Shown here one piece after another: positions 10,081 to 21,164 of a stretch of DNA of 64,000 nt. The stretch lies in the NCBI GenBank assembly GCA_023213315.1, contig JAKCPI010006257.1, forward strand, positions 1 through 64,000, in the 5' to 3' direction. Below the pieces are notes generated by a model, which was given only the letters and a program-made list of their open reading frames with translations, did no database searches and had not been told where the DNA came from. The position numbers and the translations under genes were made by a program. Source of the DNA: Euborellia annulipes. Taxonomy: Eukaryota; Arthropoda; Insecta; Dermaptera; Anisolabididae. Within the stretch, counting starts at the first letter, position 1. Each line of letters starts with the position of its first letter.

Positions 10081-10184
10081 AAATTGAAATATAACTAGCT
10101 GGTTGCTCATTCTTTCTACCTATTTGAATATCAACATTCAGCTATATACCTCCTTCAAATATTTATTTAATGTAAACTAACCCT

Positions 10185-10580
10185 AAACCAGACCCTGGAT
10201 TGGAATATTCGATCTGACCACCATAGTCCTCAGGCAACTCTACGAGGAGAGGGAGTTGCTGTGACATCCCGTCCTGTGGAAGGGACGTAAAGAAGGTTCC
10301 CTCTGAGTGATGCATTCTTCGAAAGGAGTCGGTGCTGAGGGAGTCCTTCCTCAAACCAGGACATCCTCCTTGGCATAGAAGAGATTGGATAAAAGGAACC
10401 GGGTGGAACCAGTAATAAAGATTAGTTCACTAGCTAGAAACGAACGCAGGAGGAGGAGTTAGAGATAGGAAATAATGTAACTTCTAGTCGCCGGTAGATG
10501 GCCGGTTGGGTTTGAGGTGTGTGTTTTCGTGCACAGAAGCTCCTCGGGTAAATAAACGGGGATCCCGATAGGAATTTCAA
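10185..10580 (+). repeat. Interspersed repeat, full copy of a three-member family
   Basis: Shares GGAGGAGGAGTTAGAGATAG, GCCGGTAGATGGC, GTGTTTTCGTGCAC and CTCGGGTAAAT in the same order with 38575-38850 (plus) and 60530-60683 (minus). No protein is encoded. It may be a SINE-like or non-autonomous element. Confidence 0.65.
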
Positions 10581-10810
10581 ATAATAAATTAGTTTTAGAA
10601 ATTTTATTCAAGTTCATGTTCGGACTTAACTAATTAATGATTTATTAATTTTGGAGAAATAAAAATGTATTCTCTATTGATTGCTGAATCCGACCATATC
10701 TAGATTATTATATGGACCCTGTTACGCATTAGTGTGTCAAGCGCCAGCTACCGAAATTTGAGAAAATTAACATTAAAGTTTTTTTGTTTTCATTGGATTA
10801 TATATAATTT

Positions 10811-11521
10811 TTTACTTTCTCTTACCTATGTATATATGTAATATATATATAGAGAGAAAGTATTGGATTCATGTCAAAAATTCGATGTCGAGATTTTGAT
10901 GGATCTTCACGTTTTGAGGTCCCCTGAATCCAAAAAAGTGGTTTTCGCGACATGGTCTGTCTGTGTGTGTGTGTGTGGGGGTGTGTGGGTGTGTGTGTGG
11001 GTGTGTGTGTGGGTGTGTCTGTGTTCAATTTTAAGCATGAAGGAATTGAGCTATGAGGCTGAAATTTTATATTTAAGTTAAACATCCTCCTGGACCGGAA
11101 AAATAAGCTTTTAATCAAAATCGGCCAAAGAGTACTAGTACTTTACTGATGCCCTTTTTCAGTTTTTTTCGATTTTCTCAAAATTTGCTCCAACGATTTT
11201 TTTTTAAATTCAAAAATCAATCATTTTTTAGATGCTCTTTAAAATGTATATTCTCATTTTGCGATTGAAATCTTCTGAAGACCACTTTACTCTTGTATTT
11301 CATAGGGAAGGATAGGAGAAATGGTTGCCATGGTAACAAAATATAAATATTTCGCTATACTTATAAATTTTACATCTTGAAAATCGAATATACTGTACTG
11401 TCGGAAACTAAACACATGTCGACACAAAAAATCTGGTGAGACAAGCACAGAACACAACTTTCGATTACCAAAGGTAAGAGAAAGTTGTGTGCTGTGCGCC
11501 AGTCACACCAGATTTTTTGTC
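10811..11521 (+). mobile_element. Family X element with hairpin end
   Basis: Starts TTTACTTTCTCTTACC and ends GGTAAGAGAAAGTTGTG inside a terminal hairpin, so ACTTTCTCTTACC forms inverted ends. Internal landmarks in order: ATGTCAAAAATTCGATGTCG, a (GTGTGTGG)n tract at 10963-11020, TTAAATATAAAATTTCA-type sequence on the family strand, GTACTAGTACTTTACTGATG, AAATGTATATTCTCATTTTG, and GAAATGGTTGCCATGGTAAC. The same order occurs at 29.9-31.0 and 62.1-62.7 kb (minus strand) and at 58.0-58.8 kb. It is non-coding and probably a non-autonomous DNA transposon. Confidence 0.7.
11425..11519. repeat. Family X terminal hairpin (AATCTGGTGTGAC palindrome)
   Basis: AAAATCTGGTG ... CACCAGATTTTT with CTTTCGATTACC / GGTAAGAGAAAG near the tip. 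A cruciform of about 40 bp per arm, partly mismatched in this copy. Confidence 0.7.
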
Positions 11522-12335
11522 AATTGTGCAAGTAACATTAAATAACATAAATTTTTTTAGGACATATTTCATAAAAAATACTAATAATTATCGCATTTGA
11601 TACAATATTCCGTGCTCAACTCAATTTTTAATTTTTTGGCGCTTGACACACTAATGCATAACAAGGTCCATAACATCCCCTTTGAAAGAGCAGAGATGGG
11701 GGTGGAATGAAATAACAGCAAAGTTGAGTGTCCCATCATCTCTTCAACTCGCAAACCTTTAATAAAAATTTCCTAAGATTTATATTTATATTTTTTCTCT
11801 CTAAAAAAAAAAGGGATTACAAAATCGAATCCTTTTTTTTTCTTTTTCATCGTCGTTACAAGTTTTATGTCTTGCATCTTAAAAAAAAAAGAAGCAGAGA
11901 GATAAATAGACAAAGCAAATAAACGAGAATCAAAAGCGTATGCAATTCACGTTTCTTTTCTCTCTCTACGAATTTCCATCTTTTACTATTATTTCTCTTT
12001 ATACACTTTGTTCCAAAAAAAGGCCAACGCAATAAGATCCGAAGATTCGTTAACCATGCTCTTTGATTAGTCTTTTTTTTTTTTTACTTTACTTTCAAGC
12101 ATTAAAAATTTAAGAGTAAAAGGAAAAGGGGAATAGAAGAAATAAAAAAGACATAAGAGGGGAATTTTTTTTTCATTCTTATTCAGGATAACTTATTAAT
12201 TAAAAAAAATATTTTCTGATTTCTGTCACATCCAACTAAAAGGAATATTCATTTTAATAAGATTTTGCTAGTAGGCAGTCCGCTCCGGGCGGTATTTTTC
12301 TGAATTTAATCAAAAAATTAAAAAATTCAAATTCT
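11522..12335. other. Non-coding stretch
   Basis: AT-rich with poly-A, poly-T and CTCTCT runs; no coding signal. The GCGCTTGACACACTAATGCATAAC at 11640-11663 matches, inverted, GCATTAGTGTGTCAAGCGC at 10725-10743, so this repeat flanks the family X copy on both sides. The X element may thus lie inside an older TIR element of roughly 10.7-11.67 kb. Confidence 0.5.
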
Positions 12336-12770
12336 TCCCGAGTCGAAATCGAACGCCTGGTTTGAACCTTTTAGTCCTGAATTCCCTTGTTATTTGATAG
12401 GATGTTATTTATTTACAATTTTGTGAAAGCCTGCTGATTCTACCAGGAGAATTAGAAGATTCAAACCAGTACTTGAACGCCTGGTTTGAACCTTTTTAGT
12501 CCTCAATTCCTTTGTTATTTGATAGGATTAAAATTTGGTTAAAGCCTACTAAACCTACCAGGAGAATTAGAAGGTTCAAACCAGTATTTGAGTCAAAATT
12601 GAAAGCCTGGCTTGAGCCTACTGAGCCTACCAGGAGAATTAGAAGGTTCAAACCAGTACTTGAACGCCTGGCTTGAACCTTGCAGTCCTCAATTGAGAAC
12701 TAAAAGGTTCAAGCCAGGCGTTCGATTTTGACTCGGGAAGTACTGGTCTGAATCTTCTAATCCTCTCGGG
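12336..12770. repeat. Tandem 120-bp repeats built on GAACGCCTGGTTTGAACC
   Basis: About four degenerate units (starts near 12348, 12476, 12600, 12662), each with GCCTGGTTTGAACCT and ACCAGGAGAATTAGAAG. The block is bounded by TCCCGAGTCGAAATCGAACG (12337) and its inverse TTCGATTTTGACTCGGGAA (about 12720-12740). The same boundary motif recurs at 14232-14251. Confidence 0.65.
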
Positions 12771-12956
12771 TAAAAATTAAAAACAGTGCGATCTCAGCGC
12801 CAAAGCTTTAATAGATGACCACCTTTCATTTTCTTTCATTCCTTGGATATTTGGATTTATTATCGATAAAAAAGAAGTAAGTTTTAAGTTTTATTTTCAT
12901 TTTTTTCATTAATTTTCTTTATTATTATTAATTATTTTTATTTACATGTATTTAAG

Positions 12957-13175
12957 GGTCAACGTTATAAAAACAAGCCAAAACAAAATGATAAGGTTAG
13001 CTGTTATTTTTATTTTTATTTTTATTTTTTATATATATGTTATCTTATATTCTATTTAATTTTTTCAATTATATTCATTATAAATTTTAGTTGTAAAACA
13101 CATTGGCCTGAAGAAGCCACTTTAATTTTAATAAATGAATACAAGGAACATTGGCCATTTATGTCATTTTGTAAG
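12957..13175 (+). pseudogene. Relic of a spliced Myb/SANT-like DNA-binding gene
   Basis: Two exon-like blocks join in frame across an intron with GT/AG ends: 12957-12995 (codon phase 1) and 13091-13175, intron 12996-13090. The second encodes CKTHWPEEATLILINEYKEH followed by WPFMSFCK. The spacing of W, EE/ATLxLIxxYKxH and a following aromatic resembles the first helices of Myb/SANT-like or MADF DNA-binding domains, found in Harbinger-type accessory proteins and host factors. A third block at about 13245-13295 (ELNEVLTEKKNIFPHV) follows an AG, but I find no donor/acceptor pair that keeps the frame. An upstream donor GTAAGT is at about 12876. No start, no complete gene. The family guess is tentative. 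Confidence 0.35.
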
Positions 13176-13579
13176 GTAAGAAGACAAATTAAAAAAGATT
13201 ATAAATTTATAAAATTAATTTATATATTTTTCACATTTCCAGAGAACTAAATGAAGTTCTTACTGAAAAGAAAAATATTTTTCCACACGTGATAGCAAAT
13301 GGTATAGGCCTACATATACAGTCAAGATAAAAATTAATGTGATTTATTTTAGAGATGGAAACTCATTTTTACATCCATATTTTCTTTAAAACAATTTCAG
13401 TAATGAATCTCCAGAAATATTGAAATCGACACGAAGAGCATTTGGAATTTTTAAAATATTTTAAATATATGTTATCTTATTCTCAAATTAAAGAAAATTG
13501 ATATTTAAACAAAAAATATTTTATTTAAAGATTAATTTGATTTTCCTTTTATTTAAGAATTTAATTGTAGCGAAATGAA

Positions 13580-13693
13580 GAGCAAAACGTGAAGATCCAT
13601 CAAAATCTCGACATCGAATTTTTGACATGAATCCAATACTTTCTCTTTATATATATTAACATATATAGATGTAAGAGAAAGTAAAAAATTTCG
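13580..13693 (-). repeat. Family X end fragment
   Basis: CATCAAAATCTCGACATCGA through GTAAGAGAAAGTAAAAA, the outer 110 bp of family X in minus orientation. It lies directly before the 13720 palindrome. Confidence 0.7.
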
Positions 13694-13719
13694 AATGTGG
13701 AGTGCCAAGTTGTATAAAT

Positions 13720-13916
13720 TAGCAAAGAGGTATGCTTGTTTTTTGGCATTGAGAAAAATAACTTTTAGAGTGTTTTCTTCAAATATTTCGATGGCATTTA
13801 ATAGGACTTCATCATCAGCGGTGAAGTGCTATTAAATGTCTTCGAAATATTTGAAGAAAACACTCTAAAAGTTATTTTTCTCATGGCCAAAAAACAAGCA
13901 TACCTCTTTGCTAATC
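13720..13916. repeat. 200-bp palindrome around a hammerhead-like remnant
   Basis: TAGCAAAGAGGTATGCTTG (13720) is matched by its complement ending at 13916; arms of about 85 bp are almost perfect. The centre read on the minus strand has CUGAUGAUGAAG and then CGAAAUAUUUGAAG, i.e. the module with ACGU replaced by AUAU. Confidence 0.75.
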
Positions 13917-13969
13917 TAACAAAATTATCAGAACTTTTTTGTCACTCTGTATATATGTATATAAACAAA

Positions 13970-14254
13970 TTTTAAATGAGAATTTATAGACCTAAACTAG
14001 GATTCCAGCATTCAGTACTGCTGGTCGTAATAGTAGATCTGGTAGACTTAAACTAGTATTTCGAATACCTGGTCTGAGTCTAAACATGTCAAAAAGGGAC
14101 ATAAGTAGACTTGTTAGAACCAAACCAGACTATCAAATTTCCATAGAAACCATGCTTTCAAATCCTAGTTTGATTCTGTTAAGTCTACTTAGACAACAAT
14201 TAGATTCTGAGGTTTTGTAGACTCAAACCAGGCGTTCGATTTCGACTCGGGTTA
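13970..14254. repeat. Diverged copy of the CCTGGTTTGA repeat
   Basis: Several CCTAAACTAGGATT- and GACTCAAACCAGGCGTTCGA-type segments alternate in both orientations, ending with the GACTCGGG boundary also seen at 12336. This supports one older composite element covering about 12.3-14.25 kb that includes the gene relic. Confidence 0.45.
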
Positions 14255-16145
14255 TCTGGGTGATTCTTTTACAAACCGAACACTTTCTGACCGACATGTT
14301 TTTGATTTGGATGAAATTTTTTTTACGGGTTCTATATCGAAAAAAAGATAGCCATCCGCGAGGATTTTTCTTTTTTCTTAAATATTTTGGGAAATATCGA
14401 GGGTCGAAAATGTGAAAATTTGATGATTTTCTGCTTAGACGCTCACTTTTAAAAATTCATAACTCCGGTTCTATTTGAGTTAGAAAAAATTTTTTTACCA
14501 TTTTAAAGCTAAAAGAGTGAACTTTAAGAAAAAAAATTGTTCCACCAAAATTTATTAAATATTTCACATTGTTATCACCAATTGAAATCTTTAAATCGAA
14601 TTTTAACAATGGGGCCCCAACTGTATTGCATTTTTATTATAACCATCGCATTCTACGTCGAATTTTATACCGATAACGGTTTTTTAATCGATGGAGAATC
14701 AATTAGTACTATTGAAAAAAAATCCCGCCGAGTGCTCTCATGCGGTAAAATGACGTCATATCAAAAATAAGAAAAAATAGTCCGGGGGTATTGAACCGCT
14801 CTTTCTAAAACTATATTTAGATTTAATGTAGCTTTTATGGTCAAGTAGCTATCCGCTGCACAAGTAGGGCTATTTTTCGATATTTTTTTGCCTAAAAAAT
14901 GAGGTTTTTCGAGAAAAAAACTAATTTTGGAGTTAATTACTCGGGATTTTTTTTACTTATTCTATTAGAGGTTTTCTTTCTGCACCAAATGACATCCCAT
15001 TTGGTCTGATCTGATTGCCGTTCGGAATCTACAGAGGTTTAAACTTTCAAATTAGAATTTACCGCAGCGCGGTAAAATAAAATGATAGGAAAAAAATAAG
15101 TGGTGAAATCTTTAGCTGAAAACTCATTCTTTCTAACCGTATATTCCCCATAATTATACCTCTTAAGACAGAGGAGTTATTCAAGCCAATAAACTTTTTC
15201 GTGCAAAGATATTTTTCTTGCCCTAGGGGATGCACGAAAAGGTAATTATGGGGAATATACGGTTAGAAAGAATGAGTTTTCAGCTAAAGATTTCACCATT
15301 TATTTTTTTTCCTATGAATTTATTTTACCGCGCTGCGGTAAATTCTAATTTGAAAGTTTAAACCTCTGTAGATTCCGAACGGCTAATCAGATCAGACTAA
15401 ATGGGATGTCATTTGGTGCAGAAAGAAAACCTCTAATAGAATAAGTAAAAAAATCCCGAGTAATTAACTCCAAAATTAGTTTTTTTCTCGAAAAACCTCA
15501 TTTTTTAGGTAAAAAAATATCGAAAAATAGCCCTACTTGTGCAGCGGATAGCTACTTGACCATAAAAGCTACATTAAATCTAAATATAGTTTTAGAAAGA
15601 GCGGTTCAATACCCCCGGACTATTTTTTCTTATTTTTGATATGACGTCATTTTACCGCATGAGAGCACTCGGCGGGATTTTTTTTCAATAGTACTAATTG
15701 ATTCTCCATCGATTAAAAAACCGTTATCGGTATAAAATTCGACGTAGAATGCGATGGTTATAATAAAAATGCAATACAGTTGGGGCCCCATTGTTAAAAT
15801 TCGATTTAAAGATTTCAATTGGTGATAACAATGTGAAATATTTAATAAATTTTGGTGGAACAATTTTTTTCTTAAAGTTCACTCTTTTAGCTTTAAAATG
15901 GTAAAAAAAATTTTTTCTAACTCAAATAGAACCGGAGTTATGAATTTTTAAAAGTGAGCGTCTAAGCAGAAAATCATCAAATTTTCACATTTTCGACCCT
16001 CGATATTTCCCAAAATATTTAAGAAAAAGAAAATCCTCGCGGATAGCTATCTTTTTTTTCGATATAGAACCCGTAAAAAAAATTTCATCCAAATCAAAAA
16101 CATGTCGGTCAGAAAGTGTTCGGTTTGTAAAAGATTCACCCATCT
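14255..16145. mobile_element. 1.9-kb giant palindrome (foldback element)
   Basis: Two arms of about 890 bp are near-identical reverse complements around a spacer at 15158-15250. Corresponding positions sum to about 30400. The outer ends carry GGGTGA-TCTTTTACAAACC and the CGAACACTTTCTG block on both sides. The 77-residue open frame in each arm (14537-14770 plus, 15630-15863 minus) is the same sequence seen twice and resembles no protein I know. Homogeneous arms suggest recent formation or gene conversion. Class unknown. Confidence 0.85.
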
Positions 16146-16532
16146 ATGTGTACATTTTTTAAAGTGGAACTTTTATTTGATGGCCTCAAATTTTTTCGCT
16201 ATTCTATCAGCATGTCGCGTTACAAGCCGTGACGTCACAAGCCGTGACGACAAAAATAGGAAATTTGAAATTTAATATATATGACGAATTATAAAAAATA
16301 ATTGTGAGATTTAATTATTCAATTTTTAAATTGATAAAATATAATTTTTAAAATAATTTAAAATCTTCAATTACTAATATTGTTCTCAGTTTTTAACATT
16401 CGTCTATTGATTTCCCATTTTCCAATTATTAAGTTAAGATTAAAGACCCGATTTTAATACCCTAAATTGAATAATTTTCTGAAAATTTTCAGTCAAACGC
16501 CTACGATCCGAAAAAAAGTTTCACTTGCATCG

Positions 16533-16598
16533 TGGTCGCAACTTTCTCTTACCTTCGGTAATCGAATGTTATGTACTGTGCTTGTCACACCAGATTTT
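16533..16598. repeat. Isolated family X hairpin
   Basis: GGTCGCAACTTTCTCTTACC TTCGGTAA then GTGCTTGTCACACCAGATT: the right half and loop are intact, the left half is decayed. No family X body is attached. Confidence 0.6.
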
Positions 16599-16599
16599 T

Positions 16600-17279
16600 T
16601 TTATTGAATTTGGCAATCCATGTAATGAAATTAATCGAAAAATTAATTAATGATATGGTCATCTCGGTTGCCTAACCTCCGGCAACCAAAAACCAATTAA
16701 ATAGTATGTGAAAATAAATTTATTGCCTATAAATTTGATTTAAAAAATAAATAAATACATTCCTGGAAAAGACCACTTAATTTTATTTTTCCGTTTAATA
16801 TTTATATAAATTTTAAGATAAAAATCAAAGGTGAGGAAACCGAATTAAAATGAATGAGTGGGAGAGAATTTTTGTTACTTTTTAATTTGTAGAAACGAAC
16901 GAACGAACGAAGCGAGGTAGAGAGAGAGATGGCATGCCAGAAGCTAATAACATTTTCTAAGCAAATTTTCTTAATAGTTGACTGACTACGAAAAAAAAAA
17001 ACTCCCCTCTCCTCTCCACCCTCAACCTAATCAACATGCAGCCAGTCAGGAGAGAATTTTTTATTATTATTATACGGAAACCATAATAATAATAATATTT
17101 ATAAAATGCTTCTAGTTTGAAGTTACCTAAGAAAAAAAAAATGTATTTTTTATGAATAAAATATGATTTAAATAAATAAATAAATGTCATGGTTAATGTA
17201 GTTATTTAACAAATAGAAAGGAAATATTTTTATTTTTTTATTGTTATTACTATTTAAATAAAGGGACAACTTAATAATA
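16600..17279. other. Non-coding AT-rich stretch
   Basis: Holds (GAAC)n at about 16893-16910, GAGAGA and ATTATT runs. No gene. Confidence 0.5.
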
Positions 17280-18956
17280 GGGTCATTCCACGTCAGTTCA
17301 ACCAGGCCATTTCACCCATAATCTCAGATTTGTATGAAACTTGGTATGTTTGTTCTATATATAAAGATAAGTAACAGGACCAAATTTCAATTTTTTATCT
17401 CACTTAGTTTTCGAGTTATGGCACTTTAAAGTTTTGATTTTTTCACCTTATGCGGCTTGGATAATGCCAAACAAAATGTGACATGGAAGAGAAAATAATT
17501 TCTCATTTATTTATTTGACACCCAATCTTGATGAAATTTTTTTGGTATGTTCTTTAAACAATAAGGAATTAGAAAAAAAAATATATCACGAATCTAAGTT
17601 AATCCTAAAATATAAAAAAAAATTCATATTGTTGATTTTTTTTTAGTTGTGAAAACGCAAACATGGTTTAGCGCTAAAGCCAATATCTCCAAAAGGGAAT
17701 GAGATATTCAAGAAATTTTTTTTTTCTAAATAATCTACATGAAATGGGCTTTAATTTAGTAAAATAAAAATTTTGTGTATTTTGTTCCTCTATTTCTAAA
17801 GTCCATTGCAAGTTTCAATATATAGTTTTACATGTTAAAAAAGGTTTCAAGGGCAAAATGAAAATATACATTTTAAAGAGCATCTAAAAATAATTGATTT
17901 ATGAATTTTAATAAAAATCGTTGCAGCAAATTTTGAGAAAATTGAAAAAACTGAAAAAAGTACATCAGTAAAGTACTAGTACTTTTTGGCCGATTTTGTT
18001 CAAAAGCTTATTTTGAGTGTCCAGGAGGGTACCTAACTTAAATATAAAATTTCAACCTCCTAGCTCAATCCTTTCATGCTTTCAATTGAATTGATTGTGT
18101 TTTCGTCTGTGTTCAGTTTTAAGCAGACACACACACAGTGTCCATTTGAAATCATGAAAGGATTGAGCTAGGAGGTTGAAATTTTATATTTAAGTTAGGT
18201 ACCCTCCCGGACACTCAAAATAAGCTTTTGAACAAAATCGGCCAAAAAGTACTAGTACTTTACTGATGTACTTTTTCAGTTTTTTCCAATTTTCTCAAAA
18301 TTTGCTGCAACGATTTTTATTAAAATTCATAAATCAATTATTTTTTTAGATGCTCTTTAAAATGTATATTTTCATTTTGCCCTTGAAACCTTTTTAACAT
18401 GTAAAACTATATATTGAAACTTGCAATGGACTTTAGAAATAGAGGGAACAAAATACACAAAATTTTTATTTTACTAAATTAAAGCCCATTTCATGTAGAT
18501 TATTTAGAAAAAAAAATTTCTTGAATATCTCATTCCCTTTTGGAGATATTGGCTTTAGCGCTAAACCATGTTTGCGTTTTCACAACTAAAAAAAATCAAC
18601 AATATGAATTTTTTTTTATATTTTAGGATTAACTTAGATTCGTGATATATTTTTTTCTAATTCCTTATTGTTTAAAGAACATACCAAAAAATTTCATCAA
18701 GATTGGGGGTCAAATAAATAAATGAGAAATTATTTTCTCTTCCATGTCACATTTTGTTTGGCATTAGCCAAGCCGCGGAAGGTGAAAAATCAAAACTTTA
18801 AAGTGCCATAACTCGAAAACTAAGTGAGATAAAAAATTGAAATTTGGTCCTGTTACTTATCTTTATATATAGAACAAACATACCAAGTTTCATAAAAATC
18901 TGAGATTATGGGTGAAAATTTTTTATTTTTTTGGTTGATTTGACGTGGAATGACCC
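17280..18956. mobile_element. 1.7-kb foldback element with GGGTCATTCCACGTCA ends
   Basis: GGGTCATTCCACGTCA at 17280-17295 is mirrored by TGACGTGGAATGACCC at 18941-18956. Arms of about 800 bp match almost throughout, around a centre near 18118 with an ACACACACAGTGT-type tract. Flanks are AATA on the left (17276-17279) and AATA on the right (18957-18960), a possible 4-bp target duplication. Internal blocks (GTACTAGTACTTT, TTAAATATAAAATTTCAACC, GCTCTTTAAAATGTATAT) are shared with family X, so X-like sequence forms the inner arms. No transposase. Confidence 0.85.
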
Positions 18957-18999
18957 AATAGTTAAAGTTTTTTTTTTATTTTTTCTCTACGGTATTTTA

Positions 19000-21164
19000 T
19001 TTATTATTAAACAAACCCTCAGCTCTTATTTATGTACGTAGATGCCGAAAAATAAACTTAAACTAAAAAAGAAAAACTTACTAATTTTATAGGCTATAAT
19101 TAGGAGATTGAAAATGAAATTATTATAAAATCTATTTTAATTCTTAATTAGACATTTAAATGAAGAGATGTGAAGGTAACTTCACTTTTGTACTCAAAAT
19201 CCAAGAGATGTAGATAGTATATAAATACATATATTATAATAACCTCACTTTTATTTTTATATTGATATCTCTATTAAATTTTCGAAATTCTCAGTTAATT
19301 TATGATTTAATTTTAGATATAGACTACATAGTAGCTGAGAATCTGCACTAATTAATTTAAATTTGATAAATTAAAATAAATAAATTCTCATTTGTCAACA
19401 AACCAATTTAATTGAACTTATTCTATGCCATGATGTAATATTTGAAATAAATTTAATTATTTATTCAGATTTCCGGTTTATCCAGTTTATCATTATAATT
19501 TTTATTTTTGTTTTTAATAAATAAAATAGATTCAATCGGGGGCTATACATAACCTCACTTTTTAACACAAAAACGAGATGTAGATCGTATATAGGCAGGC
19601 AGGCCTAAAAAGTTTTTATTTCATTTATTAAAATTAAACAAAAAATTTGAGAGAAAAATTAATAGGCTAATAATATTAAAAGTCATTTTATAAATTAATT
19701 TTCAATTTCGTTATTTCTATCTCTTTTTTTCTATCACCTATCATCAAAGTCAATTTTATAGATGTCATCATCGTCGTGGTGTGAAATGAAATTTTTTTTT
19801 TTTTTTTTTAAACAAGTGACTTGTCAAAATGAATATTCAGGTGCAAAGAAAATGTCTGTCATATTTGATCATTAAATTATATTCAAAATATTAATATAGA
19901 ATACAAATATACAAAGGGGAGGGAATTTGTAGACTTTTTGTTTATTAACAAATGAATAAAAATGATTTATTTATTGATTCAGATTAGTGGACACTGATAA
20001 CCTTTCGCTAAATTCTATAAAATAATTGAAATAAAATATTTATCTAATTAGCTCTCTAATTTACATTTATATACGTTCTACATCCCTTTTTCGAATCGCT
20101 GACTTGCCCGGCACCGTCGTCAATTTAGCCACGATCTCTTGAATTCTATCAACGAAAGTGAAATTATCTTCACATCCCTTTGGTATTTATTATTATTGTA
20201 GCCCATATGAAGGGACCGTGTTTAAAATATTAAAAAGTTTCCATTTTGGACGAGTTGGTTGTTAGTTCGTTGGTTGCTTGCTTTGATTTCGTTTCGTTTC
20301 CAAGGGGTCTATTTTTAAAGTTCATTTTTATCCACGGATTTGGCTCTCGCTCGTCGTGTCGGTTGCCAGGATCGCTTTACAAGCCACACGCCGGGGGAAA
20401 TCGGATGACGACGGCCAAAAAGACCATCTTCCTTTGATTAAATGCGTTGTTTGCTTATTTCAAGGAATTTCCAACGTTTCGGTCATCATCATGTCTTGAA
20501 TTTTGCAATATCCTTTTTCCTTTAATTTGGTTTTGCATTCATCGTTTCTCTGCTCTTAACAATAAAATTATTTTGTAAAATTTTAAAATTATTCTTTGAA
20601 CAGTCCTTCTTGAAGCAAGGAGTTGCAAATTAAGGAAGGCAAACTGTCATTTGGGTTGTCTAAGCCTCCTGTGCCTAATTCTATCTATTTAGTGCTTTTG
20701 TGTTATCATCTTCCGTTCGTGGCGCAAAGAGGTCAACCAATAATTCCATCAAGATCAAGTTTTTTTTGTATATTTTTTGAAATTAAGGTTGTTCTGGATA
20801 GTACATCGTAAGTCATAATAGAATCTAAATTTTTTTTTTAAATAAAATTAAAAATTTGAATGCCAAAATTCCTTATTATAATTTAGTCGTGACCTATCAT
20901 AGTTTATAATTGGATTAAGTTAATAATTTAATTACCAAAAATAATAAATGAATGACTTTTGACTTGAGCAGTATTTCACGTAATATAGAACTGGCAACAT
21001 TGCATTCATCAACTATCTATTTTAAATCCTAAACGCCTTAAATTTTATTTTATTTATTATATTACAATATTTAATGCAAATCAGTTTAAACACAATGGAC
21101 GATTTGCGAGAAAAATATCGTAAAATTGAAAAAAAAATGTAACTGACATCGACAAAAGACACTT
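19000..21164. other. Long non-coding AT-rich region with TATA-like motif modules
   Basis: No convincing exon. Contains motif copies near 19205, 19575 and 20066 and a T-tract at 19790-19810. A GC-richer island at 20230-20460 includes an AACGTTTCGGTCATCATC ribozyme-like remnant. The island has a short open frame but no second exon or known domain. Confidence 0.5.
19141..19255 (+). repeat. TATA-like motif module (well-preserved copy)
   Basis: Order seen: TTCTTAATTAGACATT, GAGATGTGAAGGTAACTTCAC, then 25 nt, GAGATGTAGATAGTATATAA (19205-19224), then AATAACCTCACTTT. The two CTTCACTTT / CCTCACTTT elements flank the 20-mer. The same order is found at about 22.75, 24.50, 24.90, 27.95, 47.95, 48.40 and 57.40 kb. 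Confidence 0.7.

Larger units (their letters stand above)
9499..10132. repeat. Triple nested palindrome, 630 bp
   Basis: Outer arms: ATATTCAAATAGGTAG at about 9499-9514 with its complement ending at 10132, continuous to a block around 9640 / 9985. Middle arms: GGGACAATATTAAGTCCCA at 9761-9779 with TGGGACTTAATATTGTCCC at 9939-9957. An additional hairpin pairs GTACGTAGCTTAATCATGAT (about 9655-9674) with its complement near 9737-9756. Outer arms carry a degenerate (9550-9602) and an intact (10020-10080) hammerhead-like module. Confidence 0.8.

Noticed and set aside
14537..15863. Two identical 77-residue open frames on opposite strands
   Set aside because: They are mirror images of one palindrome arm, have no recognisable domain, and are fully explained by the inverted repeat.
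20230..20460. Possible exon in a GC-richer patch (ALQATRRGKSDDDGQKDH-type frame)
   Set aside because: It lacks a matching donor and any homologous pattern, and it runs into a ribozyme-like remnant.
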